In this document: positions 11,381-22,652 of the stretch, piece after piece
How positions within the stretch are numbered: position 1 is the stretch's first letter
Layout of the letters: the number at the start of each line of letters is the position of its first letter
Assembly (NCBI RefSeq): GCF_003573695.1
Contig: NC_039366.1
Location: 161,576,770-161,640,769, forward strand
Source: Papaver somniferum
Lineage: Eukaryota; Streptophyta; Magnoliopsida; Ranunculales; Papaveraceae
DNA: 64,000 nt
Reading direction: 5' to 3'
The notes under the pieces: model-generated
What the model saw: only the letters and a program-made list of their open reading frames with translations
Database searches by the model: none
Told to the model about the DNA's origin: nothing
Translations under genes and position numbers: made by a program

Positions 11381-11720
11381 TGCGCCCTAGCAGAGACGAG
11401 TTGCCGGTTGCGCTTCCTCTTTTGTTCATCAAGTTATATTTGTTCCTAGGTTAAAGATTTGCTAGTCGCGCTTCTTCTGTTCTTCAAGTTACATATGTTA
11501 TTAGGTTAAGGATGAGCACACATACATATATAGGTGGTGGGAAAAAAAATTGGCCCCTCTGATTTTTGGGCCTAGGGCGGTCGACCCTTAGGCCCTATGT
11601 CAAAGACGGCCCTGGCTAGATAGTTAAAATCATTAAGGTGTACGTGCAAATGAATGCACATGAGAAGACGTGCATTATCTCATTGCAGCTATCTTATCTT
11701 ATCTTTTATATATATATATA
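11381..11720. other. non-coding, imperfect 60-bp direct repeat
   Basis: Two related segments of about 60 bp (GTTGCCGGTTGCGCTTCCTC near 11400 and GCTAGTCGCGCTTCTTCTG near 11461), both followed by TTCAAGTTA...AGGTTAA, form a diverged tandem pair. No gene was seen. The end is a TA-rich run (11708-11720) into which a Helitron 5' end fits. Confidence 0.5.
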
Positions 11721-11960
11721 TCTTACTAATATAAAGAAAAGAGGTATTTTTGGTGAAGTCTTCCTTTTTGGTGAAGTTTTTTTTTATAATTACTAATATA
11801 GCCTTGGATTATAAACTCTGGAAACTAAAAAGACAAGCTATCTTATACTAATATAAAGAAAAGAGATATTTTTGGTGAAGCCTTCCTTTTTGGTGAAGCT
11901 TTTTTATAATTACTAATATAACCTTGGATTATAAACTCTGAAAACTAAAAAGACAAGCTA
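11721..11960. repeat. tandemly duplicated Helitron 5' end
   Basis: Two copies of about 120 bp start at 11721 and 11841. They share TACTAATATAAAGAAAAGAG, GGTGAAG..TTCCTTTTTGG and CCTTGGATTATAAACTCTG. A third, more diverged copy begins at 15683. Either two Helitron starts lie head to head-end or the terminus was duplicated. Confidence 0.85.
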
Positions 11961-14900
11961 TGGAAGATAAATAATACAGGAGGGCAAGGGGCGAATCCAT
12001 AACCATAACACGTTATGAAATGGTCCGAGGTTCGATTTCGAGTAACCTCATTTTGGTGACACTTTTTCTTTTTTTCCTATTTTTCTTCTTCTAGCGAACT
12101 CTTCTTCCTCCTCACCTTTCATACGAATGTCTCTTCTAGCTCATATTCTGCAACTAATTCTCTATCCTTCAACACTGTGAAGAGATCATCTTCTGCAAGT
12201 AACTCTCCATCCTTTAACAGAATTCCCTGTTCTTATACGTATATAACAGGGTTTGAAGTGAGAAGAGATAATCAGAGAAATTGGAAAAATTAGGGTTACT
12301 GTGTTGAAATTTAAGAAATTAGAAATCGAGATAAATAAACAGGGAATTAATAAAGTTAGATAAAGTGATGAATTTTTGTTTCTATTGGTTTGAAGGGGAT
12401 TTGTGTTATCTCAATTCTACAAATTAGGGTTTTGGAAATTAAGTGAGAATTGAATTAGGGTTCTTCTGTGAATCAAGGATACTGATGAAGATTACTGGGT
12501 ATTAGTTGAATTGACCTGTTGGGTGTTGATAGTCTTGAGATGATTTGTTGAGCCGAGTCAAATAAAGAAGAAGTTGAATTCAATTTGATCGAGAGAAAAG
12601 AGAAAACTATTTTGAGGTAATGAATTCTTCTCAATTAACTTAACATAATTAAGGCTAATAGATTCTAACCGGCAAGTGATGCTTTTTGCTTTTGATCCTT
12701 TTTCCCATTAACTTCTTTAAACTCAATGTGAACTTTGGTTTATAGGCATACTTCTGGTGAATGAACTTTAGTGTGTTATCTTATTTACTAAAATCTCTCC
12801 GTTCTCTTATCATATAAGTATATCTTACTGCAATGTTTGCAGATGGGTGATGCTTTAGAGTTTTCAGAAAAAGAGATGTTTGTAGGCTAATAGCATAATT
12901 AAGACTATTAGGTTTAATTAATGAATTCTTCTTCATAATTATTATGTTTCACTGCTGAATGATGTGATTGTCAATGAAACTGAGATTTAGAATGAGTATG
13001 GGATGGAGTTGGATCTGTAAGAGCATAAATTGCCTGAATTCATAGGTGGATCAATCAAATTTTCTCTTAATTTTGTTTTGTTGATCTAAAATTACTGAAA
13101 ACAACAGAATTCACCATGTTTTTATATGTATAACAATGTTCTTTACTTTGTGGGTTTGAAGTATTAGTGTTGAACATTATTGCGTACAGATTGGTTGGTT
13201 TGAATTTTCCTTCCTTCTTTGTTGTTTACTCATTTTGCTTGCTCTTTGAATCTGTATTTGAGAGTTTTAGAAAAGTAGATAAAAGAAGATTGAACGGAAT
13301 GATTTGATTTAGTTTCTTTTTAGCAGCTAGAATGATACTCCGTATGTTTTCATATTGCAGTTTTTTCAAGGGGATCCAACAAAGCCTCGAGAAAAACAGA
13401 TAGCCTGGAAGTTTGAGAATTGTTAATGCTTCAGTAAAGTGCAACCAGATTTGGAGTTTTGAACTGTCAAACATCTGATGGATAAAATTTTCAAGAATTA
13501 CAGTAAGTTAAACTTTCTGAACAAGGATTATAAACTGAATCCCTCATATCAGGGACTGGATTCAATATGCTTACTATTTCATTTTACTGTACTTCTTAGG
13601 TTCAATGCTCACCTGCAACCTTTTGCAATTTTTGAAAAGTTCTTATGCACCGCATTGTCTAATTATTACAGAAAATGTTCAACTTAATTTCAATTTTTAT
13701 TTTCCTCTTGAATATGCTTAAAATTGTTGCTCAACTATTGAGAATTTGAGACCCATAACTCAACCATCACGTCCCATATACAACTATTGAGTTAACACTG
13801 GATGGAGAAACTATTTCTGCCAATGCCAGAGTTCTCTCTATGATGTGAAATTTTGATCTAGCCTGGAGATGTCCCTGCAATAATATAAAGCATGAAACAT
13901 ATGAGGTTGTACATTTGATATTCCTGTGAACTTTAACACTTTGCACCTATATATGTTTGATCATGGTTGTTCCAGGTCTGCAACTACTTTAGTCGGCAAT
14001 TTTTATGTTTTGTTTCCATGTTCTAATTTTATTCATCAATGTAGTTTTTTTTCTCTCTCCATGTTTGCATTTGTTCTGTGATGTATACACTCCATGTTTG
14101 CAGTAGTTAGGTGATTTATATTCACCGGAACTTCATATGTTATTCCCTTTTCGATTTCTATAATCTGTTACTCGGCCCAACACACCTCCTTGAGATTTAT
14201 GACGTTTCAATGTTTTGAAGGGTAAGCGCTTTCGCCTGCAACCACTATTACAACTGAATACGTATGAGTATAAAAATGAAACACATAAGAAGCCAGGCTT
14301 AATATGATTGAAACACATAAGGAATCAGTATTTATTTTTAATGCTTGAAAATAATAAAATGAAAGGCAAACCACAGCTAATAATAAGCACCACTTATCGT
14401 GTCATCTGTCACATGTATTTGTTTTTGGTTATCATGTATCGTTTATTGTATAGTGTTTGTGCAAGTTCCAATAAGCTGTCAGTTACTTGATTATCGTGCG
14501 TTTTGGATATTTAGCATCAACCTTAAGCAAGATGATTATGGGATCTTTAGGTTTCTAGCTTCCTGTGACGATTGACGAGGTTCTCCATGACTCCCTCTTA
14601 CCTTATATGGTTATTTAACCTTTGGGACTTGGGTCCTGTTAAAGTGACCACCAGGACCTTGATAAGTTATTGTTTGCTAAGTATGTCTTTGGGAATGCTT
14701 ATCATCCCTGTTAAATCCAATGAACAAGTAAAAACATATGTCAGATAATAGGTAAGTACAGGTTAGTTTGAGTCTTATAGATCCTTGGATTAGCTACCGT
14801 TTGTCATGGGCGCATGAGTCAATGACTGGAATTATCAGCCAATTCTGAATCATTCATTTATGCTTATCTGTGCATCATATGGAAGGTTTTCTACTCCTGT

Positions 14901-15681
14901 GTGTTGTTGATTAGTAGGCAGATTTGCACTCCATACCCTAACTTATTATGCCCAAACTTCGGTTCTGTTACACTTTATTAGTTACATAGCTTGACAAACA
15001 ACTTAAATTAATGGATTGGATTGACATTTTCTTTGCTTAGATTAGTAGATTGCTAAAGTTGATATTTATGAATGCATGGAATTCCATTGGCAGTATACTC
15101 TGAGAAGTTTAAGGTAAATAACATAATTAATAGTCCAGACAATCCAAGATTAGTTAATTATATTTTTCCTTCAATTTTGGTTTGATGGTATGATTATTCA
15201 GCAGTGCTCGGATTTCCTTTTACTGATATACATGTGACACAACCTTGCCAATAACTCATTCTTCCTTTTCTTTACAGTTGCCCATCAATCAATACTCGGG
15301 ATTCTAACTGGAAGCGAGGAAGGTATACTTGGAATATAATTTCTGGGACTGGGAGGTCTGTAAGGGAATGCAACTGAAAAGATTTTCTTGGTGAGACCAA
15401 CTTGCTGCTCATGATTTTAATGAGAAAACGTTCTAGGCCAAGGGGTTTAGGAAGGTATATAAAGGAGTCTGTGGAGATAATTGATGATTATTGTACATGT
15501 ATTCTGTTTGATCGTTGTTTTTTTAGGATGTATGTGTATAGTTAAGATGTTCTTCAATGAATGAACGGCAGACATTGATCGTTGACTGAGTGTTGATTTT
15601 GACCGTTAATTACTGCACGAAGACAACAAAATTACGAAACGGATGTACCGGCAGGCGCATCGCGCACGCGTGCTATACTAG
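11721..15681 (+). mobile_element. non-autonomous Helitron
   Basis: The left end is TCTTACTAATATAAAGAAAA preceded by A; plant Helitrons commonly begin with TC and a TACTAATA-type string. The right end is CTAG (15678-15681) followed by T, and GC-rich self-complementary sequence (GCGCATCGCGC, GCACGCGTGC at about 15656-15673) lies just before it. An A/T insertion site, TC start and hairpin plus CTAG end are the Helitron signature. There is no Rep/helicase frame, so it is non-autonomous. The 5' segment of about 120 bp is present twice in tandem (11721 and 11841). The interior holds gene-like, intron-rich non-coding sequence with short exon-like pieces, for example after acceptor sites near 12841 and 15278, none recognisable. 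Confidence 0.65.
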
Positions 15682-15900
15682 TACTAATACAAAGAAAAGA
15701 GCTATTTTTGGTGAAGCCTTCCTTTTAGTGAAGCTTTTTTTCTAAATCCCGATATAGCCTTGGATTATAATCTCTGAAAATTAAAATGACAAACTTCCGA
15801 GAGTATGAAGGGTTAAACTTCCGAGAGTACCAAGGGTTAATCTGTCATTGGCGCCTTAATGCTCTTTGGAGAAGCTAGGTTCGAATCCTGCTGAGAACAT
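15682..15900 (+). mobile_element. second Helitron-like 5' end abutting the first
   Basis: TACTAATACAAAGAAAAGAG begins directly after the CTAG terminus of the preceding element, and the next about 110 bp match the 5' segments at 11721 and 11841. The initial TC is not present, so the terminus is incomplete or was lost when the two elements were joined. I found no matching 3' hairpin and CTRR end further on, so its extent is unknown. Confidence 0.5.
15840..15890 (+). other. tRNA B-box-like segment in the Helitron 5' region
   Basis: AGGTTCGAATCCTGC (from about 15870) matches the pol III B box GGTTCGANNCC. The related place in the first Helitron reads GAGGTTCGATTTCGAG (about 12030). No full tRNA cloverleaf can be drawn, so this is not a tRNA gene. 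It could be a SINE or tRNA-derived head carried by this Helitron family. Confidence 0.35.
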
Positions 15901-16888
15901 TTTTCTCGACTTCATTTTCCGACGTTTCTCTCTGCTAGAAACCCTTCCCATTTTTTTCTCGATTTCATTCTTCTCGATTGAAATCACTTCCTGCTTCTTT
16001 GTTCTTGATTTTAATCATCATCAATTCCCAACAGTAACATGAATCGATTGAATTAATTCCAGATTGTTTCACAGAAATCTCACAACAAATACCCCAGAAG
16101 TTCAAATCAAACCCAAAATTTTGAGAGCGTTTGAGAAATGGGGTGAACTGATTGAATTAACTTACTTCTTCGATTACAGAAAAGTTGGAAATCTCAATTT
16201 GGGTTAGAGCTTCCCATTTCAGTTAGGGTTTCCCAAGCTTTTCTCAAAGGCTTCAGGATGCTCATAGTCTTCTGCTAAATTGGTTAGTAAATTAGTTTCC
16301 ATTTCTCTTCCTTAACATACTATCAATTCAATTTCATAAATTGGTTTCAATTTCTCTTCCTTAACATCAGTTCAAATTTGATTCCCTAATCAAATTAATT
16401 TACTTTTAAGTGTTTGTAAAAATGTCAACCACCTGTATAAAGACCAATTTTCTCTCTATGGTTTCTCCCAGTACTCAGGATCTCTCCCCATTGCCCATGT
16501 GTTTATAAGGATCATTGTTTTAGATTTTAATTTGTACATGTTCACCTTACTGTTTTCGGTATTTGGTTCCCGAATCAGTATATAATATATATATATATAG
16601 ACTTCTGTTCACGTGACATAAAATATACATCCCTTGAAAGATGTCCATACTTACTGTTATAGTTCCCTTGATATGACCTTTGGTGAAACCAAATGATCTA
16701 AACTGCTCCTTTTCTAATTTTAGCAAAGCATCTATAAGATCTATCAAGAGATAATTGTAAATCTTGCTTACAAAATATGATTAGTAGGATTCCAAGTTTT
16801 ACTATTGGAATCAGAAGCGGACATATATTTACTCAAAGTTGTTTTACAAGGTACGCTGATCATTTATTTTAGGAATTAGTACCACCAC
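15901..16888. other. non-coding stretch between Helitron end and hAT element
   Basis: No recognisable gene is present. It is leader- and intron-like, T-rich, with a TA microsatellite at about 16580-16600. It may be the interior of the second Helitron. Confidence 0.4.
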
Positions 16889-18528
16889 TAAGGGTGCACA
16901 GGAATCGAGCCGGACCGACGGACCGTCCCGGTACCGGTGGAACCGTACCTGGTTTTGTACCGAACCGAGGAACGGGGTACAGGTACCGGTCCTAAAAATA
17001 GGAACCGAGGCTAGGGAGGTACAGGTACACGGCCCTGGCCTAGTCCCGTACCGTCCGGACCGAAAGTACCGACGATTTCTAACCATTAGATTTAGGGGTA
17101 CTGAACTAATAATAGCCGTTAGATTAGGGGTGGTATATATAGAACCTAACGCTAGGGTTTTTCATTTTCGTTTTTTCCGTCTTCTCTCTGAGAAAGAGAA
17201 CTGAGAAGAACTCTGCCTCTGATTCTCTGAACTCCATAGATTAGTCTCCAATTCTCCATTAAATCATTAATCTCCAACAACGAACAACACCAGTTACTCC
17301 ACCTCTCGATCCAGAAGAAGAATGAGAAAAGTCAGTGATTTGTGTAAGTTTTTTTATTTTTTTTGCTTTTTTTTTCTCCAATTTTTAATCAATTTCTATT
17401 AGTTATTGTGTTTAAATCGTTTGATTTGGACTATGGGTTCCTTGATTTTTTAAATTTGAGCTTTATTTGACTTTTGATTAATTTAATTTAGGGTTTCAAA
17501 CTTTTAATTTCACAGGGTAAGTTATCACTCACGCCAGGGAGAAGACGAAGGGAAAGGATTCAAGGAAGAAGGAACCATCCAACTTCAACCAAGGAAACCC
17601 ATTAAGGTACTTTTTATTTCTTCCTTTTTATAATTTTTTCAATTAATACTGTTTGAGACCGAGTGTTCTTTAAGATCTTTTGAGCTAACCAATTTTTTTG
17701 TTTTGAGTTTTTAATTTTTGAGTTTTTAATTAAATAGTTTTTAATTAATACTGTTTGAGTTGTCATTTGCCAATAATTTCCACACTTAGTAACCTATACT
17801 TCTCAAATTGGCATAGAGAACCTAGCTATAGGCTCTTAACAGCAAGAACTATCTAATTTCTTTTTTGTTTAAAACAATTCTATACAAGTATGAAGAAGCT
17901 CATGCATTTGTTTCTGTACCCATCTTCCATCTCATCCTCACATGGCTTTAGTCTTAAGAGCTGGGAAATGTGTGTGTATTTGTACTATGTATACTTTTAT
18001 TCTTTTTTGTAATTTTTTTCACAGTAGTTTAGTTGTATAGAGCATGTCCTTCCCTGGTTCAATTTCATTAAACTAATCTTCCTCATTGTCTTTTAATGGG
18101 TTTTGCCGTGCAGTGATGACTGTACTCTATAAGCTATATTTAAAGTTGCTTATTGTTGTTTCATTGATGGAACATGACAGCCGGTAGTTATTGTAAGCAG
18201 TTAAGCGGGTAGCTTCATTCCATAGGCTAAAATGTAGCAAACAAGCAGAGTATATTTAGGGTTAGTGGAGGATCATGTCTTTCCTAATCCAGGGGATAAA
18301 TGACACTTTAGTGAAAACAACACATATTTTATGCTACTAAGAGTTATACATGATATTCATTTTTCAAGTAATGTCGTGTTTGTTGTCTGTCTTTAACGCT
18401 GTAGCTATCTTTTTTTGTTTATTTTTTTTCTTAGGAACAACTTTAGTCTCATGCCTCTAGCTGAGGACGTTCTAGCTTGTATTATGTACTTACGTTTATG
18501 TTTATTTGTGATTTGTCTGTGATCAGTC

Positions 18529-18643
18529 ATGGATGCATCAAGTCTAGCTTGTGGAACAGCTACTCCTATACCTACTTCAGCTGCTACACCTACGTCTGCT
18601 ACATATACATTTGTTGGATCCTCTATCCAACCAACTTACTATC
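18529..18643 (+). pseudogene. possible hAT transposase N-terminal exon, cut by the retrotransposon
   Basis: After a probable acceptor upstream, an ATG at 18529 opens MDASSLACGTATPIPTSAAT, a Ser/Thr/Pro/Ala-rich low-complexity start like those of Ac-type transposases. It runs to the LTR insertion at 18644. Upstream, exon-like sequence near 17320-17345 and 17516-17607 with GT/AG edges could be leader exons. On the far side of the retrotransposon (23644 on) there is no open frame, so the gene body was already deleted. The assignment is by position inside the hAT element, not by a domain. Confidence 0.4.
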
Positions 18644-18962
18644 TGATGCAGCATCTTGATACCTTTCCTAATTTTGGTCTTTTTAGATTTCCTTTTTCTT
18701 TTATAATTCCTTTTCTTAGATGTTTGATTTTTAGGAAAGATAGGTTCATATAAATAAGGGATTGTAAGATAGTTTTATTCATTCAGTTTTAAGAGATAAT
18801 ACACTAGAGTTTTCTCTAAAGCCTTGCATTGATTTGATTCTGTCATCAATTCAAGAGCCTTGCATCGAATTTGATTGAACTCTTCGATTCAAGAAGTCAG
18901 GTCTCTAGAAATTTAACCTATATTTCTAGATTGAGCTGAATCACCGTTGATACGCTGCGCCA
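18644..18962 (+). repeat. 5' LTR of the gypsy element
   Basis: 319 bp, TG...CA. A TATA box, TATAAATA, lies at 18749-18756 and probably starts the genomic RNA. It ends directly before the primer binding site. Confidence 0.93.
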
Positions 18963-18965
18963 GGT

Positions 18966-18977
18966 TGGTATCAGAGA
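18966..18977 (+). promoter_or_regulatory. primer binding site for initiator tRNA-Met
   Basis: TGGTATCAGAGA begins three bases after the 5' LTR and matches the standard TGGTATCAGAGC complement of plant tRNA-iMet except at the last base. Confidence 0.85.
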
Positions 18978-19005
18978 CAGGCTACGTTCTTTGTCTGTCA
19001 CTACA

Positions 19006-20181
19006 ATGGTGAGACCTCGTCGAACACCAGTTCGTACTGCAGCAGAAATCAATCGTGACGCCATTACTGAGCTACAAGCCCAGATGGCTTCCATCACAAC
19101 TGCCCTCCAACCCCTTCTGGTTCAACAACCAGCACCAGCCGTACGCGAGCATGTTGCTCACGTTAACAGTACCAGAGACGATGTTGATGACGAAGAAAAC
19201 CCGTTTGCAGACGACGTTAATCCCTTTGCTCCTCTACACACCAACCGTACTCTAGCACCAGATAACGTACCAAACGCAGCAGCTCATATTCATTGGGAAT
19301 CGGGTTTCAAAACCGAGATACCAGAGTTTCATGGAAATTCTTCAGCTGAAGAACTGCTCGATTGGATAGTCACGGTAGAAGAAATCCTAGAATTCAAACG
19401 AGTTCCAATGGATCAATGTGTTCCTGTCTTAACAATGCGTTTTCGTGGCAGAGCAGCCGCCTGGTGGACACAATTGAAGACAACTCGTGCACGTCTTGGA
19501 AAACCAAAGATTATGTCATGGGATAAACTTTCATCAAAACTTAAGAAAACATTCTTGCCTTACAATTATGACCAGCTAATGTTTCAGCGTCTCCATACCA
19601 TCCGTCAGGGAAATCGATCTGTGGCTGACTACTCTACTGAATTTTTTTTACTTCTCAATCGAGTTGATATACAAGACTCTGAGCGTCAACTGGTGGCACG
19701 GTTTACAGCAGGATTACGACAACAGATCCAACACACAATCAATCTCTTCCATCCATCAACACTGTCAGAAGCACATCAGCAAGCTTTGACTATTGAGGCG
19801 CAAACTAAATTATCCTTCTCATCATGGTCTACTGTTCGTTCTTCTCGACCAAATCAGACTCCGACTGCGACAGATGACGCTATATCTGTCAAAGCAGACA
19901 CACCCATTGTTCCAGCTCTTGACACTCGACAAACTCGACCAAACTCAATTCGTTGCTTTTCTTGTGGAGATTTAGGTCATCGACAGTCTTCCTGCCCCAC
20001 TAGAAACAGAAGAGGCCTCCTCCTTGACACTGCTGGTAATGACGTTGAAGTAATTTACGATGAGGAAACTACAGAGCCACAGGATGAAGTAGAGGTTCTT
20101 AAAGCAGAGCAGACCAGCATTAATGTTGCGACGTGTGTGTTTAGCTCCGCGTGGAACAGATATCAACCCTCAACGACATAA
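19006..20181 (+). CDS. gypsy Gag (capsid/nucleocapsid)
   Basis: The first ATG after the primer site, at 19006, opens MVRPRRTPVRTAAEINRDAI. The central retrotrans-gag region has WTQLKTTRARLGKPKIMSW and FLPYNYDQLMFQRLHTIRQG (residues about 160-215). The nucleocapsid zinc knuckle CFSCGDLGHRQSSC (CX2CX4HX4C) lies near residue 325. Gag packages the element RNA into cytoplasmic particles. In related elements gag runs straight into protease. Here the frame ends at 20181, while protease continues in the next frame from 20123. This overlap may be a disabling indel or, less likely, a programmed +1 shift. Confidence 0.88.
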   Translation: MVRPRRTPVRTAAEINRDAITELQAQMASITTALQPLLVQQPAPAVREHVAHVNSTRDDVDDEENPFADDVNPFAPLHTNRTLAPDNVPNAAAHIHWESGFKTEIPEFHGNSSAEELLDWIVTVEEILEFKRVPMDQCVPVLTMRFRGRAAAWWTQLKTTRARLGKPKIMSWDKLSSKLKKTFLPYNYDQLMFQRLHTIRQGNRSVADYSTEFFLLLNRVDIQDSERQLVARFTAGLRQQIQHTINLFHPSTLSEAHQQALTIEAQTKLSFSSWSTVRSSRPNQTPTATDDAISVKADTPIVPALDTRQTRPNSIRCFSCGDLGHRQSSCPTRNRRGLLLDTAGNDVEVIYDEETTEPQDEVEVLKAEQTSINVATCVFSSAWNRYQPSTT

Positions 20182-21631
20182 TCTTTTTCACTCAAAGTGT
20201 ACTATTGGAGGCAAGGTGTGTAACTTCATAATTGATTCTGGTAGTAGTGAAAACGTCATTGCTGAGGAGGTTGTAACCAAACTTCAATTATCAACAGAAC
20301 TACATCCTAACCCCTACAAGTTGGCATGGTTGGATCGGAATACTGATGTACTCATAACTCGACGAGCATTGATTTCTTTTTCGGTGGGAGATTCGTATAA
20401 GGATCAAATTCATTGTGATATTGCTCCAATGGATGCTTGCCATCTACTTTTAGGACGTCCTTGGTTATCTGATCTTCGAGTACAACATGATGGCTATCGT
20501 AATACCTACAGTTTTCGTTACAATAATCGCAATTTCACTCTACAACCTTCTTTGCCCGAGAAACAACATACACCATCAGCTCCAGTCCTTTTCTTGCAGC
20601 AAAAAGCTTTTGAAGAAACACTTCGCGAAGAAAGATATGTTCTAATATTGATCAATTCGGTTGTCAGAAAGTCTTTGCCGTCACCTCCAGAACATTTTCA
20701 AAGACTATTGGAAGAGTTTCAGGATGTTTTTCCTAATGAGTTACCACCCGGCCTTCCTCCACTCAGAGATATTCAACACCATATTGATCTAATTCCAGAT
20801 GCTGTTCTTCCTAATAGAGCTCATTATCGTATGAGTCCGAGTGAGCATGAAGAACTTAGACGACAGGTTGAGGAACTTGTGTTGAAGGGATATTTACGTG
20901 AAAGCTTGAGTCCGTGTGCAGTCCCAGCTTTGCTTATACCAAAGAAGGATGGATCTTGGAGGATGTGTGTCGACAGCCGTGCTATAAATAAAATTACAGT
21001 ACGCTATAGATTTCCCATTCCCCGTCTCGACGATCTATTAGATCAAATTGGAGCTGCAACGATTTTCTCTAAACTGGATCTTCGAAGTGGTTATCATCAG
21101 ATACGGATCCGCCCAGGAGATGAATGGAAGACGGCTTTTAAAACTCGCGAAGGACTTTTTGAATGGCTTGTCATGCCCTTTGGCTTGTCCAATGCACCAA
21201 GCACTTTCATGCGTGTTATGAATCAATCTCTTCGGCCCTTCATAGGTAAGTTTGTAGTTGTTTATTTTGATGATATTCTCATATTTAGTAAGTCCTTCAC
21301 TGAACATCTTGCACACTTAAGAGAAGTACTTCTTGTTCTCCGTCGAGATCGACTATTTGCCACACAAAAAAAGTGTGAGTTTGGCTCTCCTGAGGTTCAC
21401 TTCCTTGGATACATCGTCTCAGCACAAGGTCTAGCCGTCGATCCGAGCAAGGTAGAAGCAATAAAATCTTGGCCTACTCCTACTACTTTATCTGAAACTC
21501 GAAGTTTTCATGGTCTAGCATCTTTTTATCGAAGATTTGTGCCGCAATTTAGCAGTTTGATGGCACCTATCACTGATTGTATTCGTCATGATAGTGTCTT
21601 CACTTGGACTGCCGAAGCAACCAGCTTTTGA
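20123..21631 (+). CDS. gypsy Pol, part 1: protease and reverse transcriptase
   Basis: Protease has CNFIIDSGSSENVI (D-S-G catalytic triad) and HLLLGRPW. RT carries LLIPKKDGSWRMCVDSRAIN, FSKLDLRSGYHQIRI, MPFGLSNAPSTFMRVM and the catalytic VVYFDDILIF (about 21257-21286). Thumb/connection sequence HFLGYIVSAQGLAVD follows. The frame enters from gag by a +1 shift near 20125 and is lost by a one-base change near 21615, within TWTAEA. All catalytic residues that I can check are present. The listed start is not a true initiator. Confidence 0.9.
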   Translation: MLRRVCLAPRGTDINPQRHNLFHSKCTIGGKVCNFIIDSGSSENVIAEEVVTKLQLSTELHPNPYKLAWLDRNTDVLITRRALISFSVGDSYKDQIHCDIAPMDACHLLLGRPWLSDLRVQHDGYRNTYSFRYNNRNFTLQPSLPEKQHTPSAPVLFLQQKAFEETLREERYVLILINSVVRKSLPSPPEHFQRLLEEFQDVFPNELPPGLPPLRDIQHHIDLIPDAVLPNRAHYRMSPSEHEELRRQVEELVLKGYLRESLSPCAVPALLIPKKDGSWRMCVDSRAINKITVRYRFPIPRLDDLLDQIGAATIFSKLDLRSGYHQIRIRPGDEWKTAFKTREGLFEWLVMPFGLSNAPSTFMRVMNQSLRPFIGKFVVVYFDDILIFSKSFTEHLAHLREVLLVLRRDRLFATQKKCEFGSPEVHFLGYIVSAQGLAVDPSKVEAIKSWPTPTTLSETRSFHGLASFYRRFVPQFSSLMAPITDCIRHDSVFTWTAEATSF

Positions 21632-22652
21632 GATCATTAAGACGAAATTGTTATCAGCACCTATTCTAGCTCTTCCAGATTTTACTCAAGTTTTTGAACT
21701 TCATAGTGATGCTTCTAAGTTGGGCATTGGTGCTGTCTTGAGCCAACGCAACAAACCTATTGCCTTCTTCAGTGAAAAACTGGCTGGAGCTCGTCTACGT
21801 TATAGTACTTACGATGTGGAATTTTATGCAGTGGTTCAAGCAATCAAACACTGGAGACATTATCTTTTCCATAAAGAATTTGTTCTTTACACAGATCATG
21901 ATGCTTTAAAACACCTGAACAGTCAAGATAAAATCTCAGCTCGTCACGCATCATGGATATCTTACTTGCAACAATTTACGTTTGTTATCAAACACACGTC
22001 AGGTGTTTCTAATCGAGTTGCTGATGCCCTGAGTCGTCGCCATTCTTTGCTGAGCGTTCTTCATGTATCAGTTCCGGGATTTTCCACCTTTGCTGATTTA
22101 TATGAGTCTGATGACTTCTTTGGTCGAGTTCTTCTTGACGTACAGAATGGTCTTTCTCGAGATTTCACTATGCACGATGGCTTTCTTTTTCGAGACAGTC
22201 GTCTTTGCATTCCAGACTGCAGCCTCCGTCTTAAACTTGTTGCTGAAACACATAATGAAGGACACATTGGTCGCGACCGGACGTTGTATTTACTTTCTCA
22301 GTCTTATTTTTGGCCTGCATTGAGACGTGATGTTGAGCGTTTTGTCGAACGTTGCACAGTGTGTCAGACATCAAAAGGTCATTCCACGAATGCCGGTCTA
22401 TACCTTCCTCTCCCTATTCCAACACAACCATGGACGGACATCAGTATGGACTTTGTGATGGGTCTTCCTCGTACACAAAAGGGTTTCGATTCAATCTTTG
22501 TCATTGTTGATCGTTTCTCCAAGATGGTGCACTTCATTCCATGTAAAAAGACTTCAGATGCAGTCCAAGTCGCAACACTTTTTTTCGAGAGGTTTACAGA
22601 CTCCATGGATTGCCAACTTCCATCGTTTCTGATCGGGATTCTCGATTCTTAG
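21588..22652 (+). CDS. gypsy Pol, part 2: RNase H and integrase N-terminal half
   Basis: Continues part 1 in a different frame from about 21620 (PAFEIIKTKLLSAPILALP). RNase H shows HSDASKLGIGAVLSQ and YTDHDALKHL, then SGVSNRVADALSRR. Integrase follows: the H-H-C-C finger (HNEGHIGRDRTLYLLSQSYF, then CTVCQTSKG) and the start of the catalytic core, WTDISMDFVMGLPRT (first D) with VDRFSKMVHFIPC. The frame is lost near 22605, where the protein goes from FTDSM to unrelated residues. Confidence 0.9.
   Translation: MIVSSLGLPKQPAFEIIKTKLLSAPILALPDFTQVFELHSDASKLGIGAVLSQRNKPIAFFSEKLAGARLRYSTYDVEFYAVVQAIKHWRHYLFHKEFVLYTDHDALKHLNSQDKISARHASWISYLQQFTFVIKHTSGVSNRVADALSRRHSLLSVLHVSVPGFSTFADLYESDDFFGRVLLDVQNGLSRDFTMHDGFLFRDSRLCIPDCSLRLKLVAETHNEGHIGRDRTLYLLSQSYFWPALRRDVERFVERCTVCQTSKGHSTNAGLYLPLPIPTQPWTDISMDFVMGLPRTQKGFDSIFVIVDRFSKMVHFIPCKKTSDAVQVATLFFERFTDSMDCQLPSFLIGILDS

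Noticed and set aside
15860..15890. tRNA gene around GGTTCGAATCC
   Set aside because: Only a B-box-like string is present; no acceptor stem, A box or cloverleaf can be drawn.
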